Assembly: GCF_023380025.1 (NCBI RefSeq)
Contig: NZ_CP097253.1
Coordinates: 372,001 to 436,000 of the forward strand
From: Sphingomonas glaciei
GTDB lineage: Bacteria > Pseudomonadota > Alphaproteobacteria > Sphingomonadales > Sphingomonadaceae
DNA: 64,000 nucleotides
Direction: 5' to 3'
A program made the translations under genes and the position numbers. A model generated the notes under the pieces. That model did no database searches, was not told where the DNA came from, and saw only the letters and a list, made by a program, of their open reading frames with translations. The first letter of the stretch is position 1; the number at the start of each line of letters is the position of its first letter. Shown here piece after piece: positions 1-12,769 of the stretch.

Positions 1-1
1 T

Positions 2-796
2 GCCGAGGCCCAGAAGGCCGGCGGCACTGCGGCGTTCGTGGACGCCGAACATGCGCTCGACCCGGCCTATGCCAAGAAGCTGGGCGTCAACATCGACGAG
101 CTGATCGTCAGCCAGCCCGACACCGGCGAGCAGGCGCTGGAGATCGTCGACACGCTGGTTCGCTCCAATGCGATCGACGTGCTGGTGGTGGACTCGGTGG
201 CCGCGCTGGTGCCGCGGGCGGAGATCGAGGGCGAGATGGGCGACAGCCACGTCGGCCTTCAGGCCCGCCTGATGAGCCAGTCGTTGCGTAAGCTGACGGG
301 ATCGATCAGCCGCTCGCGCTGCATGGTGATCTTCATCAACCAGCTGCGGATGAAGATCGGCGTCATGTACGGCAATCCGGAGACGACCACCGGCGGTAAC
401 GCGCTGAAGTTCTACGCGTCGGTCCGCCTCGACATCCGCCGCACCGGGCAGATCAAGGATCGCGACGATATCGTCGGCAACACCACCCGCGTGAAGGTGG
501 TCAAGAACAAGGTCGCGCCGCCGTTCAAGCAGGTCGAATTCGACATCATGTATGGCGAAGGCGTCAGCAAGGTCGGCGAAATCCTTGATCTCGGCGTCAA
601 GGCCGGGATCGTCGAGAAGTCGGGCGCCTGGTTCAGCTACGACAGCATCCGTATCGGCCAGGGGCGCGAGAATTCGAAGACCTATCTCAAGGAAAATCCC
701 GAGATCATGGCCCGGCTCGAAGTGGCGATCCGCAAGGGCAAGGACGAGATTGGCGACGCGCTGATGGTCGGTCCGGACGCCGAGGACGACGCCTGA
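2..796 (+). CDS. recA: RecA recombinase (5' partial)
   Basis: Last 264 residues of RecA, the ATP-dependent strand-exchange protein of homologous recombination and activator of LexA self-cleavage. The frame is open to the window edge, so the N-terminus and Walker A are outside. Visible are the Walker B strand ([12 protein letters not shown]), the L1 DNA-binding loop ([18 protein letters not shown]) and the L2 region with [20 protein letters not shown] followed by [14 protein letters not shown]. The C-terminus is acidic (AEDDA), as usual. GTG at 38 is an internal codon, not a start. A strong terminator follows, so recA ends its own transcript. Identification is secure. Confidence 0.98.
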   Translation, partial: AEAQKAGGTAAFVDAEHALDPAYAKKLGVNIDELIVSQPDTGEQALEIVDTLVRSNAIDVLVVDSVAALVPRAEIEGEMGDSHVGLQARLMSQSLRKLTGSISRSRCMVIFINQLRMKIGVMYGNPETTTGGNALKFYASVRLDIRRTGQIKDRDDIVGNTTRVKVVKNKVAPPFKQVEFDIMYGEGVSKVGEILDLGVKAGIVEKSGAWFSYDSIRIGQGRENSKTYLKENPEIMARLEVAIRKGKDEIGDALMVGPDAEDDA

Positions 797-860
797 GGCA
801 TAAGGCTGGAGCGCCTCGGCCCTGAAACGGGGCTGGAGTGCGGCGGCCAGGAAGATCGTG

Positions 861-900
861 AAGGGCCGACATGTTCCTGCGGGAGCGTGCCGGCCCTTTT
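861..900 (+). terminator. Rho-independent terminator after recA
   Basis: An 8-bp GC-rich stem (AAGGGCCG at 861-868 pairing with CGGCCCTT at 891-898) is extended, after one mismatch, by further pairs and is followed by TTTT. It lies 65 bases after the recA stop and upstream of the next gene's ribosome binding site. Confidence 0.8.
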
Positions 901-965
901 CGTATCGGCGCGGGGACCGGCATATCGCTCGTGTTCAGCCGAGCCCGGGCAAGACGGCGGAACTG

Positions 966-1000
966 CCCCCCCCCCCGCGGTTTCCGTTGCGGGGGTGGAA
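966..1000 (+). other. C11 homopolymer and hairpin in the leader of the SIMPL gene
   Basis: Eleven consecutive C residues (966-976) open a possible hairpin, CCCCCGC pairing with GCGGGGG about ten bases later, ending just before the SD GAAGGAG (1007-1013). The structure could affect access to the SD. The tract lies outside the coding sequence, so slippage would change leader length, not frame. Confidence 0.4.
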
Positions 1001-1019
1001 CTAGTTGAAGGAGCCGCCG

Positions 1020-1796
1020 ATGCGTCTGTTGTCCTCCGTTGCCCTCGCCACCTGTTTGATCGCCGCGCCCGCCGCTGCCCAGGTCGCGCCGCAGACCTCG
1101 ATCGCCGAGATGGCGACCACCCCACTGGTCAAGCTGCAGATCGCCGAGAATCTGCGCACGCCGCCCGACGAGGCCAGCATCCAGGTCGGTACCCAGGCGC
1201 GCGCACCGACCGCCGTTGCGGCAAGTGCGGCCAACAAGGAGAAGACCGAGCGTCTGCTCGCCACCATCCGCCGCGCCGGCCTGCGCGAGCGGGACATCCA
1301 GACCCAGGGCATCCAGCTCCAGCCCGAATATGACTATGTGCAGGATCCCGGTGCGCGCTCGGGACGGCGGGTGTTCCGCGGCTATCTCGCCAGCAATACC
1401 ATCCAGCTCAAGACACGCGACATCCCGAAGCTGACCGCCCTGCTGGACACGCTGACCGCGGCGGGCGCCGACACCGTCTATGGCCCCAATTTCTCGATCA
1501 GCGATCCGATCCTGCTGCGTCGCGAAGCGCGGGTCCGGGCGCTTGCCCGGGGCATGTCGGAAGCGATGGAATATGCCCGCAGCAGCGGTTTCACCAAGGT
1601 CACCCTGCTGTCGGTCGAGGAAGGCGCGAGCTATCGCGGGACCGATGTCGTGGTGACCGGCAGGCGCCTCGAATATGCCGCGCAGGCCGCTCCGCCCCCT
1701 CCCGCGCCGCCGGGCGCGCAGAGCGACGGCCTGGTGGCGCCGGGCCAACTCGAAACCGGCGTGGTCCTGAACCTCATCTACCGGATGGAGCGTTGA
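1020..1796 (+). CDS. SIMPL-domain (DUF541) secreted protein
   Basis: 258-residue exported protein. A signal peptide (MRLLSSVALATCLIAAPAAAQ) precedes a SIMPL/DUF541 domain, the fold of BP26/OMP28-type periplasmic or outer-membrane proteins. Typical features are the early strand with EASIQVGTQARAPTA, the ANKEKTERLLATIRRAGLRERDIQTQG stretch, and the late VVVTGRRLEYAAQ. A proline-rich segment (APPPPAPPG) precedes the last strand. ATG 1020 is chosen because GAAGGAG at 1007-1013 sits six bases upstream; the longer TTG reading at 1005 would contain this SD. Molecular function is not established for most family members; a role in envelope or oxidative stress is only suggested for some. Confidence 0.85.
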   Translation: MRLLSSVALATCLIAAPAAAQVAPQTSIAEMATTPLVKLQIAENLRTPPDEASIQVGTQARAPTAVAASAANKEKTERLLATIRRAGLRERDIQTQGIQLQPEYDYVQDPGARSGRRVFRGYLASNTIQLKTRDIPKLTALLDTLTAAGADTVYGPNFSISDPILLRREARVRALARGMSEAMEYARSSGFTKVTLLSVEEGASYRGTDVVVTGRRLEYAAQAAPPPPAPPGAQSDGLVAPGQLETGVVLNLIYRMER

Positions 1797-1821
1797 GCCG
1801 GCTTGTAACCAAGGAATGAAC

Positions 1822-3246
1822 ATGGCCGACGAGGAGCGCGCGCCGGTTGCGCAGTTGATCAACCCAGCAACCGGCGGGAAGGGGAAGTGCTACCCGCTGA
1901 CCTCGCTGGACGAGGCGTTGAAGGCGACCGAGCGCGCGCATGCGGTGCAGCGGGACTGGCGCAAGGCCAGCTTTGCCGACCGCTCGGCGGTGGTCGGCAA
2001 AGTCGCCGGGCTGCTGCGTAAGCGGGCAGACGACTATGCTGCGCTGATGACCGAGGAGATGGGCAAGACCCTCACCGACGGCCGCGCCGAAATCGAGAAA
2101 TGCGCGGCGCATTGCGATTGGTTCGCCGGCCATGCCGAAGGCTACCTTGCCGACCAGCCGATCGACCTCGACGGGGCAGGGGAAGCGTTCGTCGCCTTCA
2201 ACCCGTTTGGCGTGGTGCTTGCGGTCATGCCTTGGAATTTCCCCTTCTGGCAGGTGATCCGCTTCGCGGCGCCGGCGCTGATGGCGGGCAACGGCGCGGT
2301 CCTCAAGCATGCCAGTAACGTCCCCGGTTGCGCGCTGGCGATCGAGCAATTGCTGCGTGACGCGGGTCTGCCGGAGGGCCTGTTCGGATCCGTGCTGCTG
2401 CCGAGCGGGGACATCGCCAAGCTCATCGAGAGCCCGCACATCGCGGCTGTCACCCTCACCGGCAGCGTCGGCGCGGGCAAGAGCGTTGCCGCGGCTGCCG
2501 GCGGCGTGCTCAAGAAATGCGTACTCGAGCTTGGCGGGTCGGACGCCTACCTGATCCTTGACGATGCCGACCCGGCCGCCGCCGCCAAGGTCGCGGCGAC
2601 CGCGCGGATGGTGAACGGGGGGCAAAGCTGCATCGCGGGCAAGCGCTTCATCGTCGTCGAATCGCTCAAGCAGAAGTTCGAGGCAGCGCTGGTCGAGGCA
2701 ATGCGCGGCTATGCGATGGGCGATCCGAGCGAGGAGGGCACCAAGCTAGGGCCGATGCAGAGCGTTGCCGCCCGCGACGAGGTCCATGAGCAGGTCGAGG
2801 CCAGTATCGCCAAAGGCGCGAGGCTGCTGCTCGGCGGAGAGGTGCCGGACAAGGCCGGCGCCTGGTATCCTGCGACGGTGCTCACCGATGTCGCCCCCGG
2901 CCAGCCCGCGCACGACGAGGAGATCTTTGGTCCCGTCGCGGCGATCATCACCGCCAAGGACGAGGCGGACGCCATCCGCATCGCCAACGACAGCGATTTC
3001 GGGCTGGGCTCGGGTGTCCTGACCGGCGATCCCGACCGCGGCCGCCGGATCGCGCGCGACGAACTCGACGCCGGGATGAGCTTCGTCAACGAGAACGTTC
3101 GCTCCGACCCGCGGATGCCGTTTGGCGGGGTCAAGCATTCGGGCTACGGCCGCGAGTGCGCCGACTATGGCATTCGCGAGTTCGTCAACATCAAGACGGT
3201 GCTGGTGAAGTCGCAGGCATCCACAGCCGGAGCGAAGGTGGAGTAG
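1822..3246 (+). CDS. NAD(P)-dependent aldehyde dehydrogenase, succinate-semialdehyde dehydrogenase-like
   Basis: 474-residue aldehyde dehydrogenase that oxidises an aldehyde to an acid with NAD(P). The family core is complete: PWNFPFWQ in the Rossmann region, TGSVGAGKS for coenzyme binding, the general-base Glu in LELGGSDAYL, the nucleophilic Cys in NGGQSCIAGKRF, and EEIFGPVAAI and MPFGGVKHSGYGRE near the C-terminus. Similarity in layout is to the short succinate-semialdehyde dehydrogenases; the true substrate cannot be read from the sequence. Two in-frame ATGs exist (1816, 1822). AAGGA at 1811-1815 touches the first and is six bases from the second, so 1822 is preferred. It converges on cpaF. 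Confidence 0.88.
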   Translation: MADEERAPVAQLINPATGGKGKCYPLTSLDEALKATERAHAVQRDWRKASFADRSAVVGKVAGLLRKRADDYAALMTEEMGKTLTDGRAEIEKCAAHCDWFAGHAEGYLADQPIDLDGAGEAFVAFNPFGVVLAVMPWNFPFWQVIRFAAPALMAGNGAVLKHASNVPGCALAIEQLLRDAGLPEGLFGSVLLPSGDIAKLIESPHIAAVTLTGSVGAGKSVAAAAGGVLKKCVLELGGSDAYLILDDADPAAAAKVAATARMVNGGQSCIAGKRFIVVESLKQKFEAALVEAMRGYAMGDPSEEGTKLGPMQSVAARDEVHEQVEASIAKGARLLLGGEVPDKAGAWYPATVLTDVAPGQPAHDEEIFGPVAAIITAKDEADAIRIANDSDFGLGSGVLTGDPDRGRRIARDELDAGMSFVNENVRSDPRMPFGGVKHSGYGRECADYGIREFVNIKTVLVKSQASTAGAKVE

Positions 3247-3251
3247 GAACC

Positions 3252-3266
3252 GCCTCTTTTAGAGGC
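3252..3266. terminator. Small inverted repeat between convergent aldehyde dehydrogenase and cpaF
   Basis: GCCTCT-TTT-AGAGGC forms a six-bp stem in the 12-bp gap between the two stop codons; the cpaF stop lies in the loop and distal arm. It may act as a weak bidirectional terminator, but no good T-tract follows on either strand. Confidence 0.35.
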
Positions 3267-4749
3267 AAGCCTCCAGATACGGCTGGTCGAACCCATACTG
3301 CTTAGCCTTGTCGAGCGTGTAGGGGCGCAGGCCCATCGAGCGATATTCGCCGATGATCTTCCCGTCGGCGCTTTCGTCGAGATATTCGAACTTGAACAGC
3401 TCCTGGGTGACGATGACCTCGCCCTCCATGCCGATCACCTCGGTAATGTTGGTGGTGCGGCGCGAACCGTCGCGGAGGCGCTTCACCTGCACGATAAGGT
3501 CGACCGAGTCCGCGATCTGGCGGCTGATCGCTTCCTTCGGGATCTTGATGTCGCCCATCATCACCATGTTCTCCATACGCGCGAGGCATTCGCGCGGGGA
3601 GTTGGAGTGGAGGGTGGCCATCGAGCCGTCGTGACCGGTGTTCATCGCCGCCAGAAGGTCGAAACACTCCTGGCCACGAATTTCGCCGAGGATGATCCGG
3701 TCGGGACGCATACGCAGGGCGTTGATGACGAGGTCGCGAATGGTGATCGCGCCCTGGCCCTCTAGGTTGGGCGGGCGGGTTTCGAGCGGTAGCCAGTGCG
3801 GCTGCTGCAGACGGAGTTCGGCCGCGTCCTCGATGGTGATGACGCGCTCGCCCGGGTCGATCATCTTCGACAGGGCATTGAGCATGGTGGTCTTGCCCGA
3901 ACCGGTACCGCCCGAGATGACGATATTCATCCGCGCCGCGCCCGCGATCTTGAGGCAGGTCGCCATCTTCTCGCTCATCGAGCCAAAGCCACGCATCATG
4001 TCGAGCGTGATCGGCTTTTCCGAGAACTTACGGATCGAGATGGCGGTGCCCTTGAGGCTCAAGGGCGGGATGATGACGTTGACGCGGCTGCCGTCGGCAA
4101 GACGGGCGTCGGCGAGCGGAGTAGTCTGGTCGACGCGGCGGCCGACCTTGTTCACGATCCGCTGGGCGATCTGGAACAGATGCTCCTCGTCGCGGAACTG
4201 GATTTGCGCGAGCTGGAGCTTGCCCTTCTTTTCGATAAAGGTCTGGTCGGGACCGTTGACCATGATGTCGCTGATCGACGGATCGCTAAGCAACTCCTCG
4301 AGCGGCCCGAGACCGAGCAGCTCGTCGACCAGCACCTTCTCCAGCGCGAACTGCTCGCGCCGGTTGAGGTTGATCTTGAGCTCGTTCAGCACCTCGGAGA
4401 TGATCGGGCGGAATTCCTCCGCCAGTTCGTCCTTCGTCAGGGTCGCCGCGGCTTCCGGGTCGACCCGCTCGAGCAGTCGGGGAAGGACCTGTTCCTTGAT
4501 CCGGTGGACCGAGGCCTCGAACCCTTCCTGCTTGGACGAGCCGGCATCGGCGCTGGCATTCATGCGGTTGTTAAGGCGGTCCATCGCCGCGCCGAGTTCG
4601 CCCTGCGGTGCAGGGGCGGCGGAAACGGCTGGTTCCTCCAGCGGCGGGAACTGCTCGCCCCCTTCTTGCGCGCCGCCGACGCCACCCTTCATCGGACGGG
4701 CGACGCCGAAGCTTGGGCGTCCTCCGCCACGCTTGCCGAATGCGCTCAT
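3259..4749 (-). CDS. cpaF: CpaF/TadA-type pilus assembly and secretion ATPase
   Basis: 496-residue hexameric ATPase of the type II/IV secretion superfamily, which in Tad systems powers Flp pilus assembly at the inner membrane. After a low-complexity N-terminus (about residues 1-70) come the N-terminal domain (ELLSDPSISDIMVNGPDQTFIEKKG), Walker A (SGGTGSGKTTMLNAL), the Asp box (ITIEDAAELRLQ), Walker B (RIILGEIRGQECFDLL) and the His box (TGHDGSMATLHSNSP). Start ATG 4749 has only a weak SD. No other cpa/tad gene is in the window, so the rest of the system must be elsewhere or this is a solo copy. Confidence 0.93.
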   Translation of the reverse strand: MSAFGKRGGGRPSFGVARPMKGGVGGAQEGGEQFPPLEEPAVSAAPAPQGELGAAMDRLNNRMNASADAGSSKQEGFEASVHRIKEQVLPRLLERVDPEAAATLTKDELAEEFRPIISEVLNELKINLNRREQFALEKVLVDELLGLGPLEELLSDPSISDIMVNGPDQTFIEKKGKLQLAQIQFRDEEHLFQIAQRIVNKVGRRVDQTTPLADARLADGSRVNVIIPPLSLKGTAISIRKFSEKPITLDMMRGFGSMSEKMATCLKIAGAARMNIVISGGTGSGKTTMLNALSKMIDPGERVITIEDAAELRLQQPHWLPLETRPPNLEGQGAITIRDLVINALRMRPDRIILGEIRGQECFDLLAAMNTGHDGSMATLHSNSPRECLARMENMVMMGDIKIPKEAISRQIADSVDLIVQVKRLRDGSRRTTNITEVIGMEGEVIVTQELFKFEYLDESADGKIIGEYRSMGLRPYTLDKAKQYGFDQPYLEACL

Positions 4750-4884
4750 GCCCGTGCCTGTCCCGTCTTTTTAAGCTCAGTCTCACGTGGTTGATGCCAC
4801 GCAAACTTTGCCAAAAAGCTAATCGGAGTTGGTCGGGGGTTTAACGATGGGGCCGGAGTGTTGCGTCCGGCGGCGCTCGCCGCA

Positions 4885-5145
4885 TCAGGCTTCGGCGCTC
4901 TCGGCGAGGATGGTGAGGCCGGCATCGCCGACTTCGGCGAAGCCGCCGGAGACGCGGATCTTCTCGGGCGTCGCGCCGGCCGAGCGATAGACCGCCAGCT
5001 CGCCATCGCGCAGCGTGGTCATGAAAGGCGCGTGGCCGGCCATCACGCCGAACTCACCTTCGACGCCGGGGACGACGACCATGTAGACGTTGTCGCTGAT
5101 GATCTGGCGCTCGGGGGTGGTGAGAGTGAAGTGAAGGTCGGCCAT
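4885..5145 (-). CDS. atpC: F1 ATP synthase epsilon subunit, short form
   Basis: 86-residue epsilon subunit of the central stalk. [30 protein letters not shown] and the [20 protein letters not shown] segment are the conserved beta-sandwich. The protein ends right after that domain ([13 protein letters not shown]), so the two-helix C-terminal domain that inhibits ATP hydrolysis in about 130-residue homologues is absent. ATG 5145 (MADLHF) is preferred over the reading that begins five codons earlier. Last gene of the atpHAGDC operon, separated from atpD by a large palindromic repeat. Confidence 0.92.
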   Translation of the reverse strand: MADLHFTLTTPERQIISDNVYMVVVPGVEGEFGVMAGHAPFMTTLRDGELAVYRSAGATPEKIRVSGGFAEVGDAGLTILAESAEA

Positions 5146-5160
5146 GGGTTTTCTACTCAC

Positions 5161-5266
5161 TCCCCTCCCGCTGGCGGGAGGGGTCGGGGGTGGGTTTTAT
5201 CCGGGGCGGCGGAAGCTCGGTCGTGCCGTCGCTCCCACCCCCAGCCCCTCCCGCAAGCGGGAGGGA
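5161..5266. repeat. REP-like palindrome between atpD and atpC
   Basis: Two long complementary arms (about 5161-5194 and 5234-5266), each itself containing a hairpin of CTCCCGC facing GCGGGAG, surround a 39-bp centre. In the atp transcript this would fold into a large clover-like structure between the last two cistrons. A decayed relative lies at 7681-7704. Confidence 0.8.
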
Positions 5267-5274
5267 AGTCTTGG

Positions 5275-7669
<2,395 letters not shown>

Positions 7670-7680
7670 CTTGGTTCCTT

Positions 7681-7704
7681 TTCCCCTCCCGCAAGGGGAA
7701 GGGA
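7681..7704. repeat. Small palindromic repeat between atpA and atpG
   Basis: CCCCTCCCGCAAGGGGAAGGG resembles one sub-hairpin of the 5161-5266 repeat (CCCCTCCCGC) but its second arm has diverged. It lies in the 41-bp gap between the atpA stop and the atpG start. Confidence 0.5.
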
Positions 7705-7710
7705 CCTAAC

Positions 7711-9797
<2,087 letters not shown>

Positions 9798-9912
9798 GCG
9801 CCCAAAGCTCCGTCAAATATATGCAAAGCGGGGCGGTGTGCGACCTTGCGATCGCTCGCCCCTGCGGATTGGCCGCGCCCCTAGCAGGGGGTCCGAAATG
9901 ATGCAAGGCGGG

Positions 9913-10374
9913 TCACAGCTCCAAGCACAGGAAACGGGTGAAATCGCTGGCCGGGTAGCCGCCGAACTGACCACATTCGGTGAATCCGGCGCGGTCGTAG
10001 AGGTGGTTGGCGGCGGCGAAATGCTCGCTTCGGCCGGTTTCGAGCAGCAGGCGGGAATAGCCGCGCGAGCGGGCTTCGGCGGTGATGGCGGCAAGAATGG
10101 TCCTGCCCACGCCCCCGCCGAGGGCCGAGGGGGCGGTGCGCATCGACTTGATCTCTCCTTCTCCGCCTCCAAGTTCCTTGAGCGCGCCGATCCCTAGGAG
10201 GCGGCCAGCTTCGCGCGCCGTGAAGAAGGTGATCGCCGGGTGGGCGAGGGCGGAGCCGGGCAGGACGTGGCAGGCTTCGGGCGGGGAATGGGCGTGCATG
10301 GCGGCGACGTGGAGGGCGAGCAGCGCCTGCACGTCCTCCTGGTCGAGTTCGCCGAGGTGGATGCTGATCGACAT
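9913..10374 (-). CDS. GNAT-family N-acetyltransferase
   Basis: 153-residue acetyltransferase. The GNAT fold is recognisable from GRLLGIGALKELG (strand 4), the acetyl-CoA loop region GEIKSMRTAPSALGGGVGRT (motif A), ILAAITAEARSRGYSRLLLE, and NHLYDRAGFTECGQFGGYPA (motif B). Small alphaproteobacterial members of this type are usually single-gene and of unknown substrate. ATG 10374 (MSISIHLGELDQED) is preferred, because the longer upstream reading adds a proline-rich, non-conserved extension. It is 115 bp upstream of atpH on the same strand. Confidence 0.8.
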   Translation of the reverse strand: MSISIHLGELDQEDVQALLALHVAAMHAHSPPEACHVLPGSALAHPAITFFTAREAGRLLGIGALKELGGGEGEIKSMRTAPSALGGGVGRTILAAITAEARSRGYSRLLLETGRSEHFAAANHLYDRAGFTECGQFGGYPASDFTRFLCLEL

Positions 10375-10472
10375 CCGGACAGGGCTAAAGGGCAGGGACG
10401 GACAAGGCGAGGTGAAGCTTTGACCGCAACTTTCGGGACGCGCGGTCGGCACGGCTTTGGTAAAGCGTGTTC

Positions 10473-11513
10473 ATGATCGACGAACAGTCAGCCTGGGACG
10501 CCTTCGAGCGGCGCGATCGCTCTGCCGACGAGCGGTTCGTGGTCGCGGTGACGACCACCCGTATCTATTGCCGGCCATCCTGCCCCGCGCGACGTCCGCG
10601 GCGGGAGCATGTGCGGTTCTACGCCGATGCCGCGTCGGCGGCGGAGCGAGGCTATCGCTCCTGCCTGCGTTGCAAGCCCGACGAGGTCGCCCGCGACAAG
10701 CAGGCGGTCGCGGCGGCGCTTAGACTGCTCGAGGAGGCGGAAGAAACGTTGCGCCTGGAGGCCCTGGCCAGCGCGGTTGGCTACGCGCCGCACCATTTCC
10801 AGCGCCTGTTTACCCGCGAGGTCGGGGTCTCGCCTGCCGCCTGGCAGCGGGCCCGGCGGCTCGGCGAGGCGGACCGGCGCCTCGCCGAGGGCGCCAGCGT
10901 CACCGAGGCGATCTATGATGCGGGCTACAGTGCGCCGAGCCGCTTCTACGAGGATGCAAGGTCGCTCGGCCTGGCGCCGGCCAGACCGGCAAAGGGAGGA
11001 CAGGGGATGGTCATCAATTGGGCTGTGGTGGACTGCCAGTTCGGCCCCTTGCTGATCGCCGCCACCGAGCGCGGTTTGTGCCGGGTCAGCTTCCAGGAGG
11101 ACGCGGCTGCCCTCCAGCGCCGCTATCCGGCGGCCGAGCTGGTCGAGAATGGCGAAGCACCGCTGATCAAGGCCGCACTGGCGGCGATCGAGGATCCTGC
11201 GCTTGCCGCCGCGTTGCCGACCGACGTCTCGGGCACTGCCTTTCAGCAGCGGGTGTGGGCCGAGCTGCGGCGCATCCCGCCGGGAGAGACCCGCTCCTAC
11301 CTCGACATCGCGCGGGCGGTCGGCGACGCCAATGCGACGCGGGCGGTGGGCACCGCCAACGGGGCGAACCCGATCGCGATCATCGTGCCGTGCCACCGGG
11401 TGGTGCGCAACGACGGATCGCTCGGCGGTTATGCCGGCGGTCTGGAGCGCAAGAAGGACTTGCTCGCCGCCGAAACAAAGCTGGCGCAAGGTTCGTTGCC
11501 CCTATTGTCTTGA
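10473..11513 (+). CDS. ada: Ada: methylphosphotriester sensor, AraC regulator and O6-methylguanine-DNA methyltransferase
   Basis: 346-residue adaptive-response protein. The N-terminal zinc domain has four Cys (IYCRPSCP and SCLRC, about residues 29-68); in Ada one of them takes the methyl group from a phosphotriester, turning the protein into an activator. An AraC helix-turn-helix follows (about 80-165, GYAPHHFQRLFTREVGVSP). The C-terminal methyltransferase carries the acceptor PCHRVVRNDGSLGGYAGG. All key cysteines are present. ATG 10473 is preferred to GTG 10467; neither has a good SD. The stop overlaps the possible TTG start of the sulfotransferase. Confidence 0.95.
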   Translation: MIDEQSAWDAFERRDRSADERFVVAVTTTRIYCRPSCPARRPRREHVRFYADAASAAERGYRSCLRCKPDEVARDKQAVAAALRLLEEAEETLRLEALASAVGYAPHHFQRLFTREVGVSPAAWQRARRLGEADRRLAEGASVTEAIYDAGYSAPSRFYEDARSLGLAPARPAKGGQGMVINWAVVDCQFGPLLIAATERGLCRVSFQEDAAALQRRYPAAELVENGEAPLIKAALAAIEDPALAAALPTDVSGTAFQQRVWAELRRIPPGETRSYLDIARAVGDANATRAVGTANGANPIAIIVPCHRVVRNDGSLGGYAGGLERKKDLLAAETKLAQGSLPLLS

Positions 11514-12769
11514 ACCCGTCCCTTCCTCTTCTCGCCTGGGCCAATCGGGCAGCGGCCAAGGCCCCGCCGGTGACCCTCGACCCGCAGGAGATCGAGGCGT
11601 TCGTGCGCCGCCGCACCGGCACCGAGCGGATCGGCGGCGAGCATTGGCGGCCGTGGTTCGCACTGCTGGCCGAACAGTTGGAGCAACGCGCGGCGCTTAG
11701 CCCGCTGGGCCGGATCATCGCCAACGGACAATTGGTCGGGCTGCTAACCGCGCGGGTGCGGGCAGAACGGCTGCTGGCGCGCCGTCCCGAGATCGCGCAG
11801 ATGCCGATCCGTCGGCCGATCATCGTCATGGGGCCGATGCGATCGGGCTCGACCCGGGTCCAGCGGCTGCTGGCCTGCGACCGGCGATTTGCCTGGACGC
11901 GCCTCTACGAAGGCTTGTTCCCGGTCCCTTATGCGCGGGGCGATCGCCGCAGGATCGTGGCGGCGGCGTGCGTCCACCGGCTGCTCCGGAGCCTGAACCC
12001 GGCGGTGCAGCAGATTCATCCGTCGGGGGCGACCCAGCCCGACGAGGAATTCGGCCACCTGTCCTTCTCGATGACCAGCGCGCAGGCCGCGGTGCAATGG
12101 CATGTGCCGGACCTGGTCGCCGCCGAGCGAACCCGCGACTGGTCGCCGGTGGTCGCGGAACTGGCGACCCTGCTGCGGCTGAATGTTTGGGCGCGGGGCG
12201 CGAAGGGGGAGAAGCGCTGGGTGCTCAAATGCCCGGCTTATGGTGACATGGCCGACGCCCTGTTCGACGCCTTTCCCGACGCCAGCGTGATCCATCTCAG
12301 CCGCGACCCGCTGAAGGTGGTGGCGTCGAGCGCCAGCCTGGTGTTCGAGCAACGCCGAATCCACAGCGACGCGGTGGATGCCGAGGCGATCGGCGCCGAA
12401 TGGCTGGAGCGAACCCTGCAGCGGCAGCGCAGGCAGGACGCGGCGCGGCAATGCCGGAGTGATGTGGCGGCGTTCGATCTTCCCTACGAGGACGTGTCGG
12501 GCGATTGGCGCGGCGCGATGGAGCGCGTGTATCGCTTCCTGGGCGAGCCACTAACCGCGGAAACGACCACGGCGATGAAGCGCTACCTGGCGGGTTCCAG
12601 TGAGCATGAGGGTCATCGCTATGATCCACAGACTTTCGGGATCGAGGAGCAGGCCTTGCGCCGGGCCTTTGGCGAGCGGGCCGCGCCGACAGTTCGCGGG
12701 TTCGGACCGCGCAAGCCGGCTCCGAGCGTACCGGCCTTGGCCGCGAAAACCGCCTTCAGCTACTCATAG
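11510..12769 (+). CDS. Sulfotransferase family protein
   Basis: About 419-residue PAPS-dependent sulfotransferase (Sulfotransfer_3-like). The 5'-phosphosulfate loop is PIIVMGPMRSGSTRVQRLLA and the 3'-phosphate-binding region is VIHLSRDPLKVVASSASLVF; KRWVLKCPAYGDMADALFDA lies between them. The start is uncertain: TTG 11510 overlaps the ada stop (ATG is absent), and GTG 11570 is the alternative, starting VTLDPQEIEAFVRRRTG. The acceptor is unknown; the large glycan cluster 30 kb away is one possible client. Its 3' end overlaps the photolyase gene on the other strand by 10 bp. Confidence 0.85.
   Translation: MNPSLPLLAWANRAAAKAPPVTLDPQEIEAFVRRRTGTERIGGEHWRPWFALLAEQLEQRAALSPLGRIIANGQLVGLLTARVRAERLLARRPEIAQMPIRRPIIVMGPMRSGSTRVQRLLACDRRFAWTRLYEGLFPVPYARGDRRRIVAAACVHRLLRSLNPAVQQIHPSGATQPDEEFGHLSFSMTSAQAAVQWHVPDLVAAERTRDWSPVVAELATLLRLNVWARGAKGEKRWVLKCPAYGDMADALFDAFPDASVIHLSRDPLKVVASSASLVFEQRRIHSDAVDAEAIGAEWLERTLQRQRRQDAARQCRSDVAAFDLPYEDVSGDWRGAMERVYRFLGEPLTAETTTAMKRYLAGSSEHEGHRYDPQTFGIEEQALRRAFGERAAPTVRGFGPRKPAPSVPALAAKTAFSYS

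Noticed and set aside
966..976. Phase variation through the C11 tract
   Set aside because: The tract is upstream of the SD and start codon, so slippage cannot shift the reading frame. Only a leader effect remains possible.
5161..5266. CRISPR-like or tandem repeat array
   Set aside because: There are only two inverted arms, with no regular spacers; it is a single palindromic element. No CRISPR array was seen anywhere in the window.
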